DNA of 64,000 bases. It comes from JAVJQS01 sp040218815 (GTDB lineage: Bacteria; Bacteroidota; Bacteroidia; Flavobacteriales_E; Vicingaceae). The stretch spans positions 17,751 to 81,750 of the forward strand of contig JAVJQS010000006.1 in the NCBI GenBank assembly GCA_040218815.1, read 5' to 3'. A program made the translations under genes and the position numbers. Shown here one piece after another: positions 1-9,433 of this stretch. The notes beneath the pieces are model-generated. The model worked only from the letters and a program-made list of their open reading frames with translations, ran no database searches and had not been told where the DNA came from. Positions within the stretch are counted from its first letter, which is position 1. Every line of letters begins with the position of its first letter.

Positions 1-1
1 T

Positions 2-583
2 GAGAGTATTATTTTATGTGAAGCTGCTGGTTTTGATACCATATTAGTGGAAACAGTTGGAGTTGGTCAGTCAGAAACTGAAGTAAAAGAAATGACTGAT
101 TTCTTTTTGCTATTAATGCTTGCTGGTGCCGGTGATGAACTGCAAGGTATTAAAAGGGGCATAATGGAAATGGCCGATGGCATGCTTATCAATAAAGCTG
201 ATGGAGATAATTTGCAGGCAGCCAAAAATGCACGAAGGGAGTACCAAACTGCCCTTCATCTTTTTCCTCAATCGGAGAGCGGATGGTCGCCTAAAGTAGC
301 TACTTGCTCTGCTTTGGAAGACCAAAATATGGAAGGGGCGTGGGAAATGATAAAGAATTATGAAGCGAAAACAAAAATCAATGACTTCTTTAATTCACAA
401 CGCCGACAGCAATTAAAATCTTGGTTTTTCAAAAGCATTGATGATTTATTGCACCGCAGCTTATTTGAATCTGCTGACTTAAAAGACACCTTAAAGAACC
501 TAGAAACCCAGGTGCTTGAAAAATCAATTTCTCCAGCTGAAGCAGCTGAAAAGGTTTTTGAGAAGTTTAAAAGCAATAATTAA
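2..583 (+). CDS. meaB: Methylmalonyl-CoA mutase-associated GTPase MeaB, 3' part
   Basis: This is the C-terminal 193 residues of a MeaB/ArgK-type G3E P-loop GTPase; the 5' part lies outside the window. The reading frame is already open at base 2. Visible motifs are the ETVGVGQSE segment, which in this family forms the G3/switch region, and the base-recognition motif NKAD. The C-terminal helical part matches the family's dimerisation tail. MeaB is known to load adenosylcobalamin onto methylmalonyl-CoA mutase and protect it from inactivation, so the organism probably interconverts methylmalonyl-CoA and succinyl-CoA. The mutase genes themselves are not in the window. The family call is firm; the physiological direction of the pathway is inference. 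Confidence 0.93.
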   Translation, partial: ESIILCEAAGFDTILVETVGVGQSETEVKEMTDFFLLLMLAGAGDELQGIKRGIMEMADGMLINKADGDNLQAAKNARREYQTALHLFPQSESGWSPKVATCSALEDQNMEGAWEMIKNYEAKTKINDFFNSQRRQQLKSWFFKSIDDLLHRSLFESADLKDTLKNLETQVLEKSISPAEAAEKVFEKFKSNN

Positions 584-623
584 GAACATTAGAAGTTGAA
601 GTAACTATAAAATTACAAACTCA

Positions 624-2510
624 ATGAAAGCCCCATCTTTAAGCTACCTCAGCCAAAAAGCAAAAAAATCTTTTATTCGGTTTCCAATGACTATAATTTC
701 TGCAAGCATTGCAGTTGTTATTGGAATTTACTTAACTGAATATGAAAGCGACAATAATAACTTTTTGCCGTATTTCAATTTGTTGCTAACTGCAGCTCTT
801 GGAATCCCAATATATTTTTGCATTTCGATTTTACTCGGCAAAAAAAGAACTACCAACAGTCTTCAGCTCCTAGCATACAGTATTGGAACTCTAATTTTGG
901 TGGGCATCTATGACTCCTTACCAAGTTCTGAAATCACGAATAACACAAGTGTTCCTTACATACGGTATGTTATTTTTAACATTATCGCTCATCTACTAGT
1001 TTCATTCGTTCCCTATCTTAAAAAAGGCAATTTAAACGGCTTTTGGAATTATAACAAAGCTCTCTTTATCCGAATTTTAACCTCAATATTATATTCTGGC
1101 TTTTTATATGTCGGTTTAATTTTAGCACTTGCAGCACTAGATCTATTATTTGATATTGAGATTCACAAAGAACTATACCTTGAAATATTCATTATAATTA
1201 TTGGCCTTTTTAATACTTGGTTTTTTGTATCTGGAGTTCCACAAGATTTAGACGCTTTGGAAGATATAAGCACCTATCCTAAAGGTCTAAAAATATTTAC
1301 TCAATTTGTTTTATTACCACTACTAACTCTCTACTTGACTATTTTATATTTCTATGGTGGTAAGATTATTATTGAGTGGAACTGGCCAAGAGGTATAGTG
1401 TCCTATATGATTTCGATGGTTGCTGTCTTGGGAATATTAACTATGCTACTTGTTTACCCCTTTGGCAAATTGAAAGAAAATGCATGGATCAAAAAGTTTA
1501 CTCATGCCTATTATATTCTATTAATTCCACTCATTGTTATTCTATTCTTTGCCATACATATTCGTATCAATGACTATGGAGTAACAATAAATCGTTACAT
1601 TATTGTTTTGCTAGGTATTTGGTTGAGTATTGTAGCAGTATTCTTTTCGTTGCGCAGAACAAACATCAAATTTATACCGATTTCGCTCGTGATAATTCTT
1701 ATACCCATGTCTTTCGGACCTTGGAGCATGTTTTCGGTTAGTGAACTTAGTCAATCTAATCGACTTAAAAATATACTTAAGGAGTATTCAATAATAGAAC
1801 ATGGAAAAGTGCAAAATGAAGTTATTTGGGTAACTGATAGTCTCCCGAAGTTTTATGCAAAAGAAGAGTTTACAAATGAAAATATTCTTCCTGACTCCAT
1901 TCATAATGAAGTAAAGTCAATCATTCATTATCTTGACGGGCACCACGGCTTTAAAAAACTAGACCCAATTTTCTCTCAAAACTTAGATTCGCTTTTAAAG
2001 GTCGCACATGATAGTAGTCGATATATATATGATGCTGAAATTTATATCCGCAGTCTGGGATTAAAAAATGTTCACTTTTATATTGATGGTGATTCAGAAC
2101 ATTTTAATTATTCTATCAGAAGAGAAAATGCTATTAAAGTAAAAGATTATGACTATTTGTATGACTTTGATCACTATCAGTTTAAGGGAAGACACATGGT
2201 AAAGATTGGAAACTTTTTAGCTGACAGCATAGACTTTCAACTACATTTAGAAAATAATTCTCTCGATCTCCAATCAAGTTTAGATTCAATAAACTTTAAT
2301 ATTAATTCACTTTTTGAAGACTTGAAATCTAAATATGATAATCAAAACAATAGCGATATCGCTGGAAGTGAAATGACTATCTTAAAATCTACTAAAACTA
2401 TAAATGTTAAACTACAAATTTTATCTCTGGAAGTAAATGAATCGAAAGACAGTACATTTTTTAGGAACATTAAGGGGAAGCTTTTTTTAAAAATAAAGCC
2501 AAATGACTAA
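624..2510 (+). CDS. DUF4153 family integral membrane protein
   Basis: A 628-residue membrane protein. Roughly the first 385 residues form about ten to twelve hydrophobic segments. The rest is a mostly hydrophilic domain rich in Asp, Ser and Tyr that probably lies outside the membrane. Hydrophobic blocks with short charged loops and the WFFVSGVPQD segment near residue 200 match the DUF4153 family of Bacteroidota; its biochemical function is unknown. The gene begins 40 bp after meaB on the same strand and ends with an 8-bp start/stop overlap (ATGACTAA) with the next gene, so the two are probably translationally coupled. No catalytic motif is visible. Confidence 0.75.
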   Translation: MKAPSLSYLSQKAKKSFIRFPMTIISASIAVVIGIYLTEYESDNNNFLPYFNLLLTAALGIPIYFCISILLGKKRTTNSLQLLAYSIGTLILVGIYDSLPSSEITNNTSVPYIRYVIFNIIAHLLVSFVPYLKKGNLNGFWNYNKALFIRILTSILYSGFLYVGLILALAALDLLFDIEIHKELYLEIFIIIIGLFNTWFFVSGVPQDLDALEDISTYPKGLKIFTQFVLLPLLTLYLTILYFYGGKIIIEWNWPRGIVSYMISMVAVLGILTMLLVYPFGKLKENAWIKKFTHAYYILLIPLIVILFFAIHIRINDYGVTINRYIIVLLGIWLSIVAVFFSLRRTNIKFIPISLVIILIPMSFGPWSMFSVSELSQSNRLKNILKEYSIIEHGKVQNEVIWVTDSLPKFYAKEEFTNENILPDSIHNEVKSIIHYLDGHHGFKKLDPIFSQNLDSLLKVAHDSSRYIYDAEIYIRSLGLKNVHFYIDGDSEHFNYSIRRENAIKVKDYDYLYDFDHYQFKGRHMVKIGNFLADSIDFQLHLENNSLDLQSSLDSINFNINSLFEDLKSKYDNQNNSDIAGSEMTILKSTKTINVKLQILSLEVNESKDSTFFRNIKGKLFLKIKPND

Positions 2511-2904
2511 AGTCAACCTCTACGCAATTAGAAAAAAGCTCACTTTAATTTTGGGCTCAATTGGCTTAATTGGGATTATCATTATTACCAATGACTCCTT
2601 TAATTCTAGATCTGAATTTTCGATTGGAATTTTTATCGTATTGCTGTTTAACTTTTATCAATACTTTATATTTAAAAAGCAGTTCTTCCATATTGATAAA
2701 AAATTTATTGAATGGAAGTTTCCTGACTTAACAGATCCTAAGAGAATAGAAATTCAAAGTGAACAGCCTGAATTCAATTTTAGCTGGAAAGGAATTAGCA
2801 TTAAAGATAGTGAACAACTACATGAAATTTCCCTAGACGGTTTATGGAAAAAAGACCGTAGAAAAATCCAATCGATAATAGAGAAGGTGTTTAAACTTAA
2901 CTGA
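2503..2904 (+). CDS. Small two-TM membrane protein, unknown function
   Basis: A 133-residue protein with a basic N-terminus and two hydrophobic segments at about residues 13-30 and 36-55. A cytoplasmic domain of about 75 residues follows, with several aromatic and charged positions (WKFPDLTDP, WKGISIKD). The layout, two membrane helices followed by a small beta-rich tail, resembles bacterial PH-like membrane proteins, but I do not recognise a family. Its start overlaps the DUF4153 gene by 8 bp, which suggests joint function or dosage. Its 3' end overlaps the ppx gene on the opposite strand by 8 bp, so the two transcription units converge with no spacer. Confidence 0.7.
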   Translation: MTKVNLYAIRKKLTLILGSIGLIGIIIITNDSFNSRSEFSIGIFIVLLFNFYQYFIFKKQFFHIDKKFIEWKFPDLTDPKRIEIQSEQPEFNFSWKGISIKDSEQLHEISLDGLWKKDRRKIQSIIEKVFKLN

Positions 2905-3802
2905 CTTGCTTCAACTTGTATTCATCATACAACTGATGCATAATACCATCCACCAAACCAACTTTTGGAACAATCACATCCCGGCAACCGCTTTTGCTCA
3001 TGGCAAACAAAAACAATTCTGTTGCAGGAACAATAACATCTGCACGGTCAGGTCGCAAGCCTAGTTTAGAGATTTTCTCATCGTAGGAAAGATTTTTTAA
3101 CTGCCTGTATAGTTTCTTAATGGTTCGCTTGGTCATTGGAGCCATTTCACGCAAGAAACTCAGCTTAAACAAAGTATTAATGTTACCACCAGAACCGATA
3201 ATTCTTCTTGGTGCATAATCTCTTTTAATGTCTGACAGCCAGGCAGTAAGCTCTTTCCAAACCACTTCTTCTACCAAGTTATCTTTTAGGCGAATGGTCC
3301 CAATATTAAAAGACTTATCCTTGATTCTCTCCCCATTTTTAAATAAAGTATATTCGGTGCTTCCTCCACCCACATCCATATAAATAAATGTTTCGTCCAT
3401 TCCAATTTTTTCGGCTACATGGTTTTCAAAAATTAAAGCTGCCTCAGCTTCACCATCAATCAATTCAATATTAATTCCTGTTGCTGCCTTAACCCGGTCA
3501 ATCACCTCTTTACCATTAATAGCATCACGCATTGCAGAGGTGGCACAAACACGAAATGAGATGACATTAAAGGCATTTTTTAAATGCACAAAACCGTGCA
3601 TCGCCTCAATAAGTTCTTCAATTTTATGATCTTGAATCTTTTGGTTGTGAAAAGAGTCTTCTCCTAACCTAATGGGAAGTCGAATTAATGAGGCCTTCTT
3701 AAAAACAGGGCCATTTTTTGTTTCAAACACATAACCAAAAAATAATCGAACTGCGTTTGAACCAATATCTACTGCGGCAAAGCGTAAACTATCTTCCATC
3801 AT
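2897..3802 (-). CDS. ppx: Exopolyphosphatase / Ppx-GppA phosphatase
   Basis: A 301-residue protein of the ASKHA-fold Ppx/GppA family, which hydrolyses terminal phosphates of polyphosphate or the 5'-phosphate of pppGpp. The N-terminal phosphate-binding loop AVDIGSNAVRLFFG (residues 9-22) and the second nucleotide or phosphate loop YMDVGGGSTEY (about 140-150) are intact. At about 300 residues it is the short form, with no C-terminal HD-like domain, as is common in Bacteroidota. It lies 11 bp downstream of ppk1 on the same strand, so synthesis and degradation of polyphosphate are probably co-transcribed. Polyphosphate and pppGpp specificity cannot be separated from sequence alone. Confidence 0.9.
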   Translation of the reverse strand: MMEDSLRFAAVDIGSNAVRLFFGYVFETKNGPVFKKASLIRLPIRLGEDSFHNQKIQDHKIEELIEAMHGFVHLKNAFNVISFRVCATSAMRDAINGKEVIDRVKAATGINIELIDGEAEAALIFENHVAEKIGMDETFIYMDVGGGSTEYTLFKNGERIKDKSFNIGTIRLKDNLVEEVVWKELTAWLSDIKRDYAPRRIIGSGGNINTLFKLSFLREMAPMTKRTIKKLYRQLKNLSYDEKISKLGLRPDRADVIVPATELFLFAMSKSGCRDVIVPKVGLVDGIMHQLYDEYKLKQVS

Positions 3803-3813
3803 AGTTCACGAAT

Positions 3814-5922
3814 TTAATCATTCACAGCTAATGGTTCTTCTACTGGAATATCTTTTGCTTTTAGCTGAGCTTCAAAATAATTGTACAGTTCATCTTGAGA
3901 TCTAAATTCTGGGGCATCATTTCTCTTGTACTTATTGCTCAAATCTTTGTCCCAGTAACGTGCCTTTACATTGTCCCTCAGTTGATAGTCCAATACGGTT
4001 TTTAAAATTTTTCTAATATTTTCATCCAAAATTGGCACTAACACCTCTACCCTTCGATCTAAATTTCGCTTCATCCAATCTGATGAACCGATGTAAATTT
4101 TTTCATCTCCTCCATTGGCAAAAACCATAATTCGAGCATGTTCCAATAAACGATCGACAATTGATATTGCCTCAATATTTTCACTTACTCCTTTAATACC
4201 ATTAACAGCACTATTAATGCTTCTAGCAATTAACTTTACTTTAACTCCAGCTTGGCTAGCTTCATAAAGTTTAACTGCCATTCCTTTGTCTTGCAGACTA
4301 TTTACTTTTATTATCATGTAGGCTTCTTTGCCTTCTTTTGCATTTTCAATTTCCTTATCAATCATTTTATAATGCTGTCTTCGCGCATTAAAAGGAGAAA
4401 CAATCAAATGTCTAAAAGTATAACGCTTGTAATTGTCTTTAAAAAACTTAAAGATTTTATTCACTTCATTTCCAATATCCTTATTGGCTGTTAATAGGGA
4501 GTGATCGCAGTATAAATTCGCCGTTTCTTCATGAAAATTACCTGTCCCAATATGTGCATAACGAACAGCTCCTCCAGCTTCTTTTCGTTTAATTAAAAGT
4601 AGCTTAGTATGCACTTTTAATCCTGGAGCACCAAAAACCACACGAACACCTTCTTCCTGAAGCTTGTCCGCATAATTCATGTTGGATTCTTCGTCAAATC
4701 TGGCCTTAAGCTCAACAACAACTGTGACAGATTTACCGTTTCGGGCAGCATTTATAAGGGTGTGAACTATTTTTGAATTTTTTGAAACTAAGCGGTAGAG
4801 GGTAATTTTTATTGAGCTCACTGCAGGATCAATAGCCGCCTCGCGCATCAATGCAATAATATAACTGTATGACTGGTATGGGTAGCTCAACAATATATCT
4901 TGCTCTTTAATCACATCAAACAGGCCAACTTTTCCTTCTAAAATTGGGTGGTTTAAAGCTGGACGTTCAGGATATCTTAAATGTAAGGCCCCAATTTTTG
5001 GGAATCCAATATAATCTTTAAAGTTGTGATAACGCCCTCCTGCTACAATTACATCATCAGGCTCCATTCCCACTTTTTTGATTAAAAACTTGAGCAAGTC
5101 ACTTGAAATTTCTTCATCATGCACAAAACGTACTGGGTCACCCTTCTTTCTATTTTTTAAGCTTTCACTTAACTTCTCCATTAAGCCTGATGTCACATCA
5201 TCTTCAATGTCCAATTCTGCATCACGCGTAATTTTTATAGTATAAGCCTCAATATTTTCGTAGTTGAAAATATCAAATATTTCATGCAAGCAAGTTCGAA
5301 TGACATCATCTAAAAGAATAATGTTTTTTCGACCATCTTTATCAGCTAAAACGTAAAAGCGAGAAACAACAGCAGTGGGGATCTCAAGTAATGCGTAGCT
5401 TTTATCCTCTTTTTTTCCTTTATTCTGGTTAAATAGTTTTATTGCTAAATAAATGGCTTTACCATTCAATTCAGGCAATTCTCTATCTTCTGAAAGCATT
5501 ACTGGCACCAAGGCTGGCTGTACAGACTTAAAAAAATATGATCTCACCAGTTCTTTTTGGTGTTGATCTAGTTCATTTTCACTCAAAAAGTAAATATCTT
5601 CTTTACGAAGTTCCTCTTTTAAGTTTTTATAAATCCGCTCAAAACGCCTTTGCATTTTCACGTTCAACTTATAAATTTCTTTTAAAATCGCCTTCGGATC
5701 AAAACCCAACATTGGAATGGCCTTCTTTCCATAAGCTCCCATGCGTTGCACAGTTGGTACACGCACACGAAAAAACTCATCGAGATTACTTGAAAAAATG
5801 CCTAAAAACTTTAATCGTTCTATTAAAGGAACAGACTTATCTTCAGCCTCTTGCAACAATCTTTCATTGAAAGATAGCCAGCTAATTTCTCGATTGTGAA
5901 AACTATATTCAGGTTTACTCAT
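3814..5922 (-). CDS. ppk1: Polyphosphate kinase 1
   Basis: A 702-residue Ppk1, close to the usual length. It reversibly polymerises the gamma-phosphate of ATP into polyphosphate. The N-terminal helical domain (ISWLSFNERLLQEA, about residues 13-26) and the head domain precede the two phospholipase-D-like catalytic domains. The catalytic autophosphorylated histidine is in the segment AHIGTGNFHEETANLY, at about residue 457, as in the family. Downstream motifs such as IYIGSSDWMKRNLDRR are present. The gene is followed 11 bp later by ppx. The start is the first ATG and gives the expected MSKPEYSFHNREISWL N-terminus. Confidence 0.96.
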   Translation of the reverse strand: MSKPEYSFHNREISWLSFNERLLQEAEDKSVPLIERLKFLGIFSSNLDEFFRVRVPTVQRMGAYGKKAIPMLGFDPKAILKEIYKLNVKMQRRFERIYKNLKEELRKEDIYFLSENELDQHQKELVRSYFFKSVQPALVPVMLSEDRELPELNGKAIYLAIKLFNQNKGKKEDKSYALLEIPTAVVSRFYVLADKDGRKNIILLDDVIRTCLHEIFDIFNYENIEAYTIKITRDAELDIEDDVTSGLMEKLSESLKNRKKGDPVRFVHDEEISSDLLKFLIKKVGMEPDDVIVAGGRYHNFKDYIGFPKIGALHLRYPERPALNHPILEGKVGLFDVIKEQDILLSYPYQSYSYIIALMREAAIDPAVSSIKITLYRLVSKNSKIVHTLINAARNGKSVTVVVELKARFDEESNMNYADKLQEEGVRVVFGAPGLKVHTKLLLIKRKEAGGAVRYAHIGTGNFHEETANLYCDHSLLTANKDIGNEVNKIFKFFKDNYKRYTFRHLIVSPFNARRQHYKMIDKEIENAKEGKEAYMIIKVNSLQDKGMAVKLYEASQAGVKVKLIARSINSAVNGIKGVSENIEAISIVDRLLEHARIMVFANGGDEKIYIGSSDWMKRNLDRRVEVLVPILDENIRKILKTVLDYQLRDNVKARYWDKDLSNKYKRNDAPEFRSQDELYNYFEAQLKAKDIPVEEPLAVND

Positions 5923-6013
5923 AGGTTTTGCTCAAAAGTTTAAAGCAACTGTTTTTAGTTTAATTGAATGTTAAGAAAAAAATAAGCTGATTCTAAATTA
6001 AGCCTATTAAATT

Positions 6014-8638
6014 TTACAAGCTAGCCAATTGCTTTTTAAGGACTTCAATTTTTGCTTGAGCATCAGCTTGTTTCTTTTTCTCATTAGCTACTACCTGCTC
6101 AGGAGCGTTATCGACAAAGCGAGAATTGCTCAATTTTTTCTCAACCGCATTTAAAAACCCTTCTTGGTAGTTGATTTCTTCCTTCAATTTATTTTTTTCG
6201 GCCGCTACATCTACTTCTTCAGCAAAAGGAATGAAGTACTCATTTGCACCCAACACAAAGCTTAAACTATTTTCAACTTTGGTGTTAACATATTCAATAT
6301 TTTTCAAGTTTGTGAGCTTAATCACAACAGCATCATATCTGGTTGAAGCAGATTGATCGGCAATCACTTTCAACTCTAGCTGGTCCTTAAAGGAAATGTT
6401 TTTATCTTTTCGAATCGTTCGGATCTCAGAAATTAACTTTTTATAGCTTTCAAACTCTTGAACCACATCAGCTGCTCTTTCTTCTACTGGCCAGGTATTG
6501 ACCATTAAGCTATCAGTTGATTCTCTTTCTGAAAGCAATTGCCATATTTCCTCAGTAATAAATGGCATAAATGGATTTAACACGCGGAGTATATTTTCAA
6601 AGTGGGCGATTACTTGAAAATAGGTTTTCTTAGCAAGGGGTTTTTGATAGTCCGGCTTAACCATTTCTAAATACCAAGAACAAAATTCATCCCAAGTCAA
6701 GCGATAGCTGCTCATTAGCACATCTGAGATTCTAAACTTGTCGTAATTAGCATTAATTTCAGCCAAGTTTTTTTGAAAAATTGCGGTAAACCATTCATTG
6801 GCTTGCTCGGCCACTACTGAAACCTCAGCTTTTTCATTCACCTCCCAGCCTTTAACTAAGCGAAAAGCATTCCAAATTTTATTGGAAAAATTTCTTCCTT
6901 GATCACATAATCCTTCATCAAAAAGCAAATCGTTTCCAGCAGGAGCGCTTAATAACATACCAACACGAACACCGTCTGCACCATACTTTTCAATTAAGCC
7001 AATAGGGTCTGGTGAATTGCCCAATTGCTTACTCATTTTTCTTCTTTTCTCATCTCGCACCATTCCGGTGTAGTAAACATTTTTAAAAGGAGGCAAGCCT
7101 TTATATTCATAACCGGCCATAATCATTCTAGCCACCCAGAAAAACATGATATCAGGAGCAGTTACTAAATCGTTGGTAGGATAGTAATATTTAAAATCTT
7201 CATTGTCTGGATTTTTAAATCCATCAAATACTGATATCGGCCACAACCAAGAAGAAAACCAGGTATCCAATACATCTTCATCTTGTCTTAAGTCTGTAGC
7301 CTTAAGTTCTGCCTTGCCTGTTTTTTCTCGTGCTAATTCAACCGCTTTTTCAAGAGTTGTAGCGATTACAAAATCATTGGCCCCATCACCATAATAATAA
7401 GCTGGAATTTGTTGTCCCCACCATAATTGTCGAGAAATACACCAATCCTTAATGTTATTCATCCAGTGTTTATAGGTGTTCTTTGTATTTTCTGGATAAA
7501 ATTTTATTGTCCCATCCATTACATGCTCTAGGGCAGGCTTCGCCATTTCCTTCATGTTTAAAAACCACTGTAAAGACAATTTTGGCTCAATAACGGCATC
7601 AGTTCTTTCAGAAAACCCGACTTTGTTTTTCATGTCTTCCACCTTCGCCAGAATGCCTTTTGCTTCTAATTCCTTAGCAATTTGCTTGCGTACTTCAAAT
7701 CGATCTAGACCAACATATAGTTCAGCTTTCTCGCTAAGTGTTCCATCATCGTTCAATATATCAATGCTTGGCAGGTTGTGTTTTAGCCCTAATTCATAGT
7801 CATTGATGTCATGCGCTGGAGTTACTTTCAAACAGCCCGTTCCAAACTCTAAATCCACATATTCATCTTGAATAATAGGAATGCTTCGTCCAATTAATGG
7901 TACAATAGCACGCTTTCCTTTTAAGTGCAAATAGCGTTCATCTTTCGGGTTCACACAAATAGCAGTATCTCCTAGAATGGTTTCAGGTCGAGTAGTTGCT
8001 ATGGTTAAAAATTCCTCTTCCCCCTCTATCTGGTAGTTTAAATAATAGAGTTTAGAATTTACTTCTTTATGGATTACTTCCTCATCTGACAAGGCTGTTT
8101 GGGCTTTTGGGTCCCAATTCACCATGCGCACTCCCTTATAAATCATCCCCTTATTAAAAAGGTCCACAAAAACCTCAATAACCCCATTTGAAAGATCCTC
8201 TTCTAAGGTAAATCTTGTTCTATCCCAATCGCATGAGGCTCCTAAGCGCTTTAATTGAGTTAAGATAGTTCCACCGTACTCTTCTGTCCAATCCCAAGCA
8301 TGCTTCATAAAGTCTTCTCGACTCAAGTTAGATTTTTTAATGCCTTGCGCTTCCAAGCGTTTTACCACTTTTGCTTCCGTAGCAATGGAGGCATGGTCGG
8401 TACCTGGCACCCAGCAAGCGTTTTTTCCCAATAATCGAGCACGACGAACCAATACATCTTGTATTGTATTATTGAGCATGTGTCCCATATGCAAAACACC
8501 AGTGACGTTTGGCGGAGGAATGACAATGGTATATGGTTCGCGCTCGTCAGGCTCAGAATGAAATAAATTCTGATCCATCCATTTCTTATATATGGCTTGG
8601 TCTCTTTTTATATGATTGTATTTCTTGGGAAGTTCCAT
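6014..8638 (-). CDS. valS: Valyl-tRNA synthetase
   Basis: An 874-residue class I aminoacyl-tRNA synthetase. The HIGH-type signature is HMGH at residues 50-53, after the PPPNVTG segment typical of ValRS. The KMSKS loop is KMSKQ at about residue 532. The CP1 editing domain (about 180-390) contains ATTRPETILGD. The C-terminal tail (about 810-874) is a charged coiled coil, the tRNA-binding arm expected of bacterial ValRS. The full length and motifs indicate a functional essential gene. A Bacteroidota-type -7 box lies 19 bp upstream of the start codon. ValRS rather than IleRS is supported by the motif set and the C-terminal coiled coil. Confidence 0.97.
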   Translation of the reverse strand: MELPKKYNHIKRDQAIYKKWMDQNLFHSEPDEREPYTIVIPPPNVTGVLHMGHMLNNTIQDVLVRRARLLGKNACWVPGTDHASIATEAKVVKRLEAQGIKKSNLSREDFMKHAWDWTEEYGGTILTQLKRLGASCDWDRTRFTLEEDLSNGVIEVFVDLFNKGMIYKGVRMVNWDPKAQTALSDEEVIHKEVNSKLYYLNYQIEGEEEFLTIATTRPETILGDTAICVNPKDERYLHLKGKRAIVPLIGRSIPIIQDEYVDLEFGTGCLKVTPAHDINDYELGLKHNLPSIDILNDDGTLSEKAELYVGLDRFEVRKQIAKELEAKGILAKVEDMKNKVGFSERTDAVIEPKLSLQWFLNMKEMAKPALEHVMDGTIKFYPENTKNTYKHWMNNIKDWCISRQLWWGQQIPAYYYGDGANDFVIATTLEKAVELAREKTGKAELKATDLRQDEDVLDTWFSSWLWPISVFDGFKNPDNEDFKYYYPTNDLVTAPDIMFFWVARMIMAGYEYKGLPPFKNVYYTGMVRDEKRRKMSKQLGNSPDPIGLIEKYGADGVRVGMLLSAPAGNDLLFDEGLCDQGRNFSNKIWNAFRLVKGWEVNEKAEVSVVAEQANEWFTAIFQKNLAEINANYDKFRISDVLMSSYRLTWDEFCSWYLEMVKPDYQKPLAKKTYFQVIAHFENILRVLNPFMPFITEEIWQLLSERESTDSLMVNTWPVEERAADVVQEFESYKKLISEIRTIRKDKNISFKDQLELKVIADQSASTRYDAVVIKLTNLKNIEYVNTKVENSLSFVLGANEYFIPFAEEVDVAAEKNKLKEEINYQEGFLNAVEKKLSNSRFVDNAPEQVVANEKKKQADAQAKIEVLKKQLASL

Positions 8639-8657
8639 TACTCAATTTTTGAACTTG

Positions 8658-8665
8658 CAAAAATA
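8658..8665 (-). promoter_or_regulatory. Predicted valS promoter -7 box
   Basis: On the minus strand this reads TATTTTTG, an exact match to the Bacteroidota -7 consensus TAnnTTTG, 19 bp upstream of the valS start codon. No TTTG -33 box is seen at the usual distance, so the call rests on one element and its position. Confidence 0.45.
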
Positions 8666-8819
8666 GAAAAGCAGCAGCAACTTCAGTGATTTGAAACAGT
8701 AAATGTTCATTATTAAACTTTCTTTCCTGCACCTAGGTAACAATCTGAATTTAAATTAAGCCACTCGATAAAACTTGTTAAAGAAGTGTTAATGCTTTTA
8801 AATCCGACAAAATCATGCT

Positions 8820-8827
8820 TAGATTTG
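8820..8827 (+). promoter_or_regulatory. Predicted promoter -7 box of the DUF1573 gene
   Basis: TAGATTTG matches TAnnTTTG exactly and lies 26 bp upstream of the DUF1573 start codon. The -33 region (about 8797) is T-rich but has no clear TTTG. Confidence 0.45.
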
Positions 8828-8853
8828 ACTAACTAAATTTTAAAACTATCATT

Positions 8854-9309
8854 ATGAAAAAATTAACCGCTACTCTTGGAATTTTCTTTTTTGCCGTAGC
8901 AACAATGTTTGCGCAAGACGCAACTACCAACAAAGTTGAAAATAGCGGAGGTGCTGAAATGACTTTTGAAACAGAAGTAATTGATTACGGTACAATACCG
9001 CAAAACGCTAATGGTGTTAGAACTTTTGTATTTACCAATACAGGTAATGCTCCTTTGATTATTTCAAATGCCAAAGGTTCTTGTGGATGTACAGTCCCAA
9101 CATGGCCAAAGAAGCCTATTAATCCAGGTGAAACTGCTGAAATTTCAGTTAAATACGCCACTAACCGTTTAGGGCCAATCAATAAATCTGTAACTGTTAC
9201 TTCAAATGCGGTAACACCTACTAAAGTATTGAGAATTAAAGGAAATGTCGAAAATAACGACGGAACACCAGTTAAAAAAGCTTCAGAATTATCTCCAGTA
9301 GCAAATTAA
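8854..9309 (+). CDS. Secreted DUF1573 domain protein
   Basis: A 151-residue protein with a clear Sec signal peptide (about residues 1-20, ending VATMFAQ). A single DUF1573 Ig-like domain follows; its hallmark is the SCGCTVPTWPKKPINPG segment at about residues 73-89. DUF1573 proteins are abundant exported proteins of Bacteroidota with an ASH/MSP-like beta-sandwich fold, and no enzymatic role is established. The gene is transcribed alone, with its own predicted promoter upstream and a strong intrinsic terminator 22 bp after the stop. That isolation and the strong terminator fit high expression. Confidence 0.88.
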   Translation: MKKLTATLGIFFFAVATMFAQDATTNKVENSGGAEMTFETEVIDYGTIPQNANGVRTFVFTNTGNAPLIISNAKGSCGCTVPTWPKKPINPGETAEISVKYATNRLGPINKSVTVTSNAVTPTKVLRIKGNVENNDGTPVKKASELSPVAN

Positions 9310-9331
9310 AAAAACAGTTTACGTTTCATAA

Positions 9332-9370
9332 AAGCTTCAAGTGCTATAGAGTGCTTGAGGCTTTTTTTTT
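9332..9370 (+). terminator. Intrinsic terminator of the DUF1573 gene
   Basis: A 13-bp stem (arms 9332-9344 and 9351-9363, with three G-U pairs), a 6-nt loop TATAGA and a run of T follow the DUF1573 stop codon. It is a classical Rho-independent terminator. Confidence 0.85.
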
Positions 9371-9433
9371 GACTTAAAACACAACCTAATCTCAATAAAA
9401 TAGTATAAGTCAGAAGCATAAAAACTTAAAATC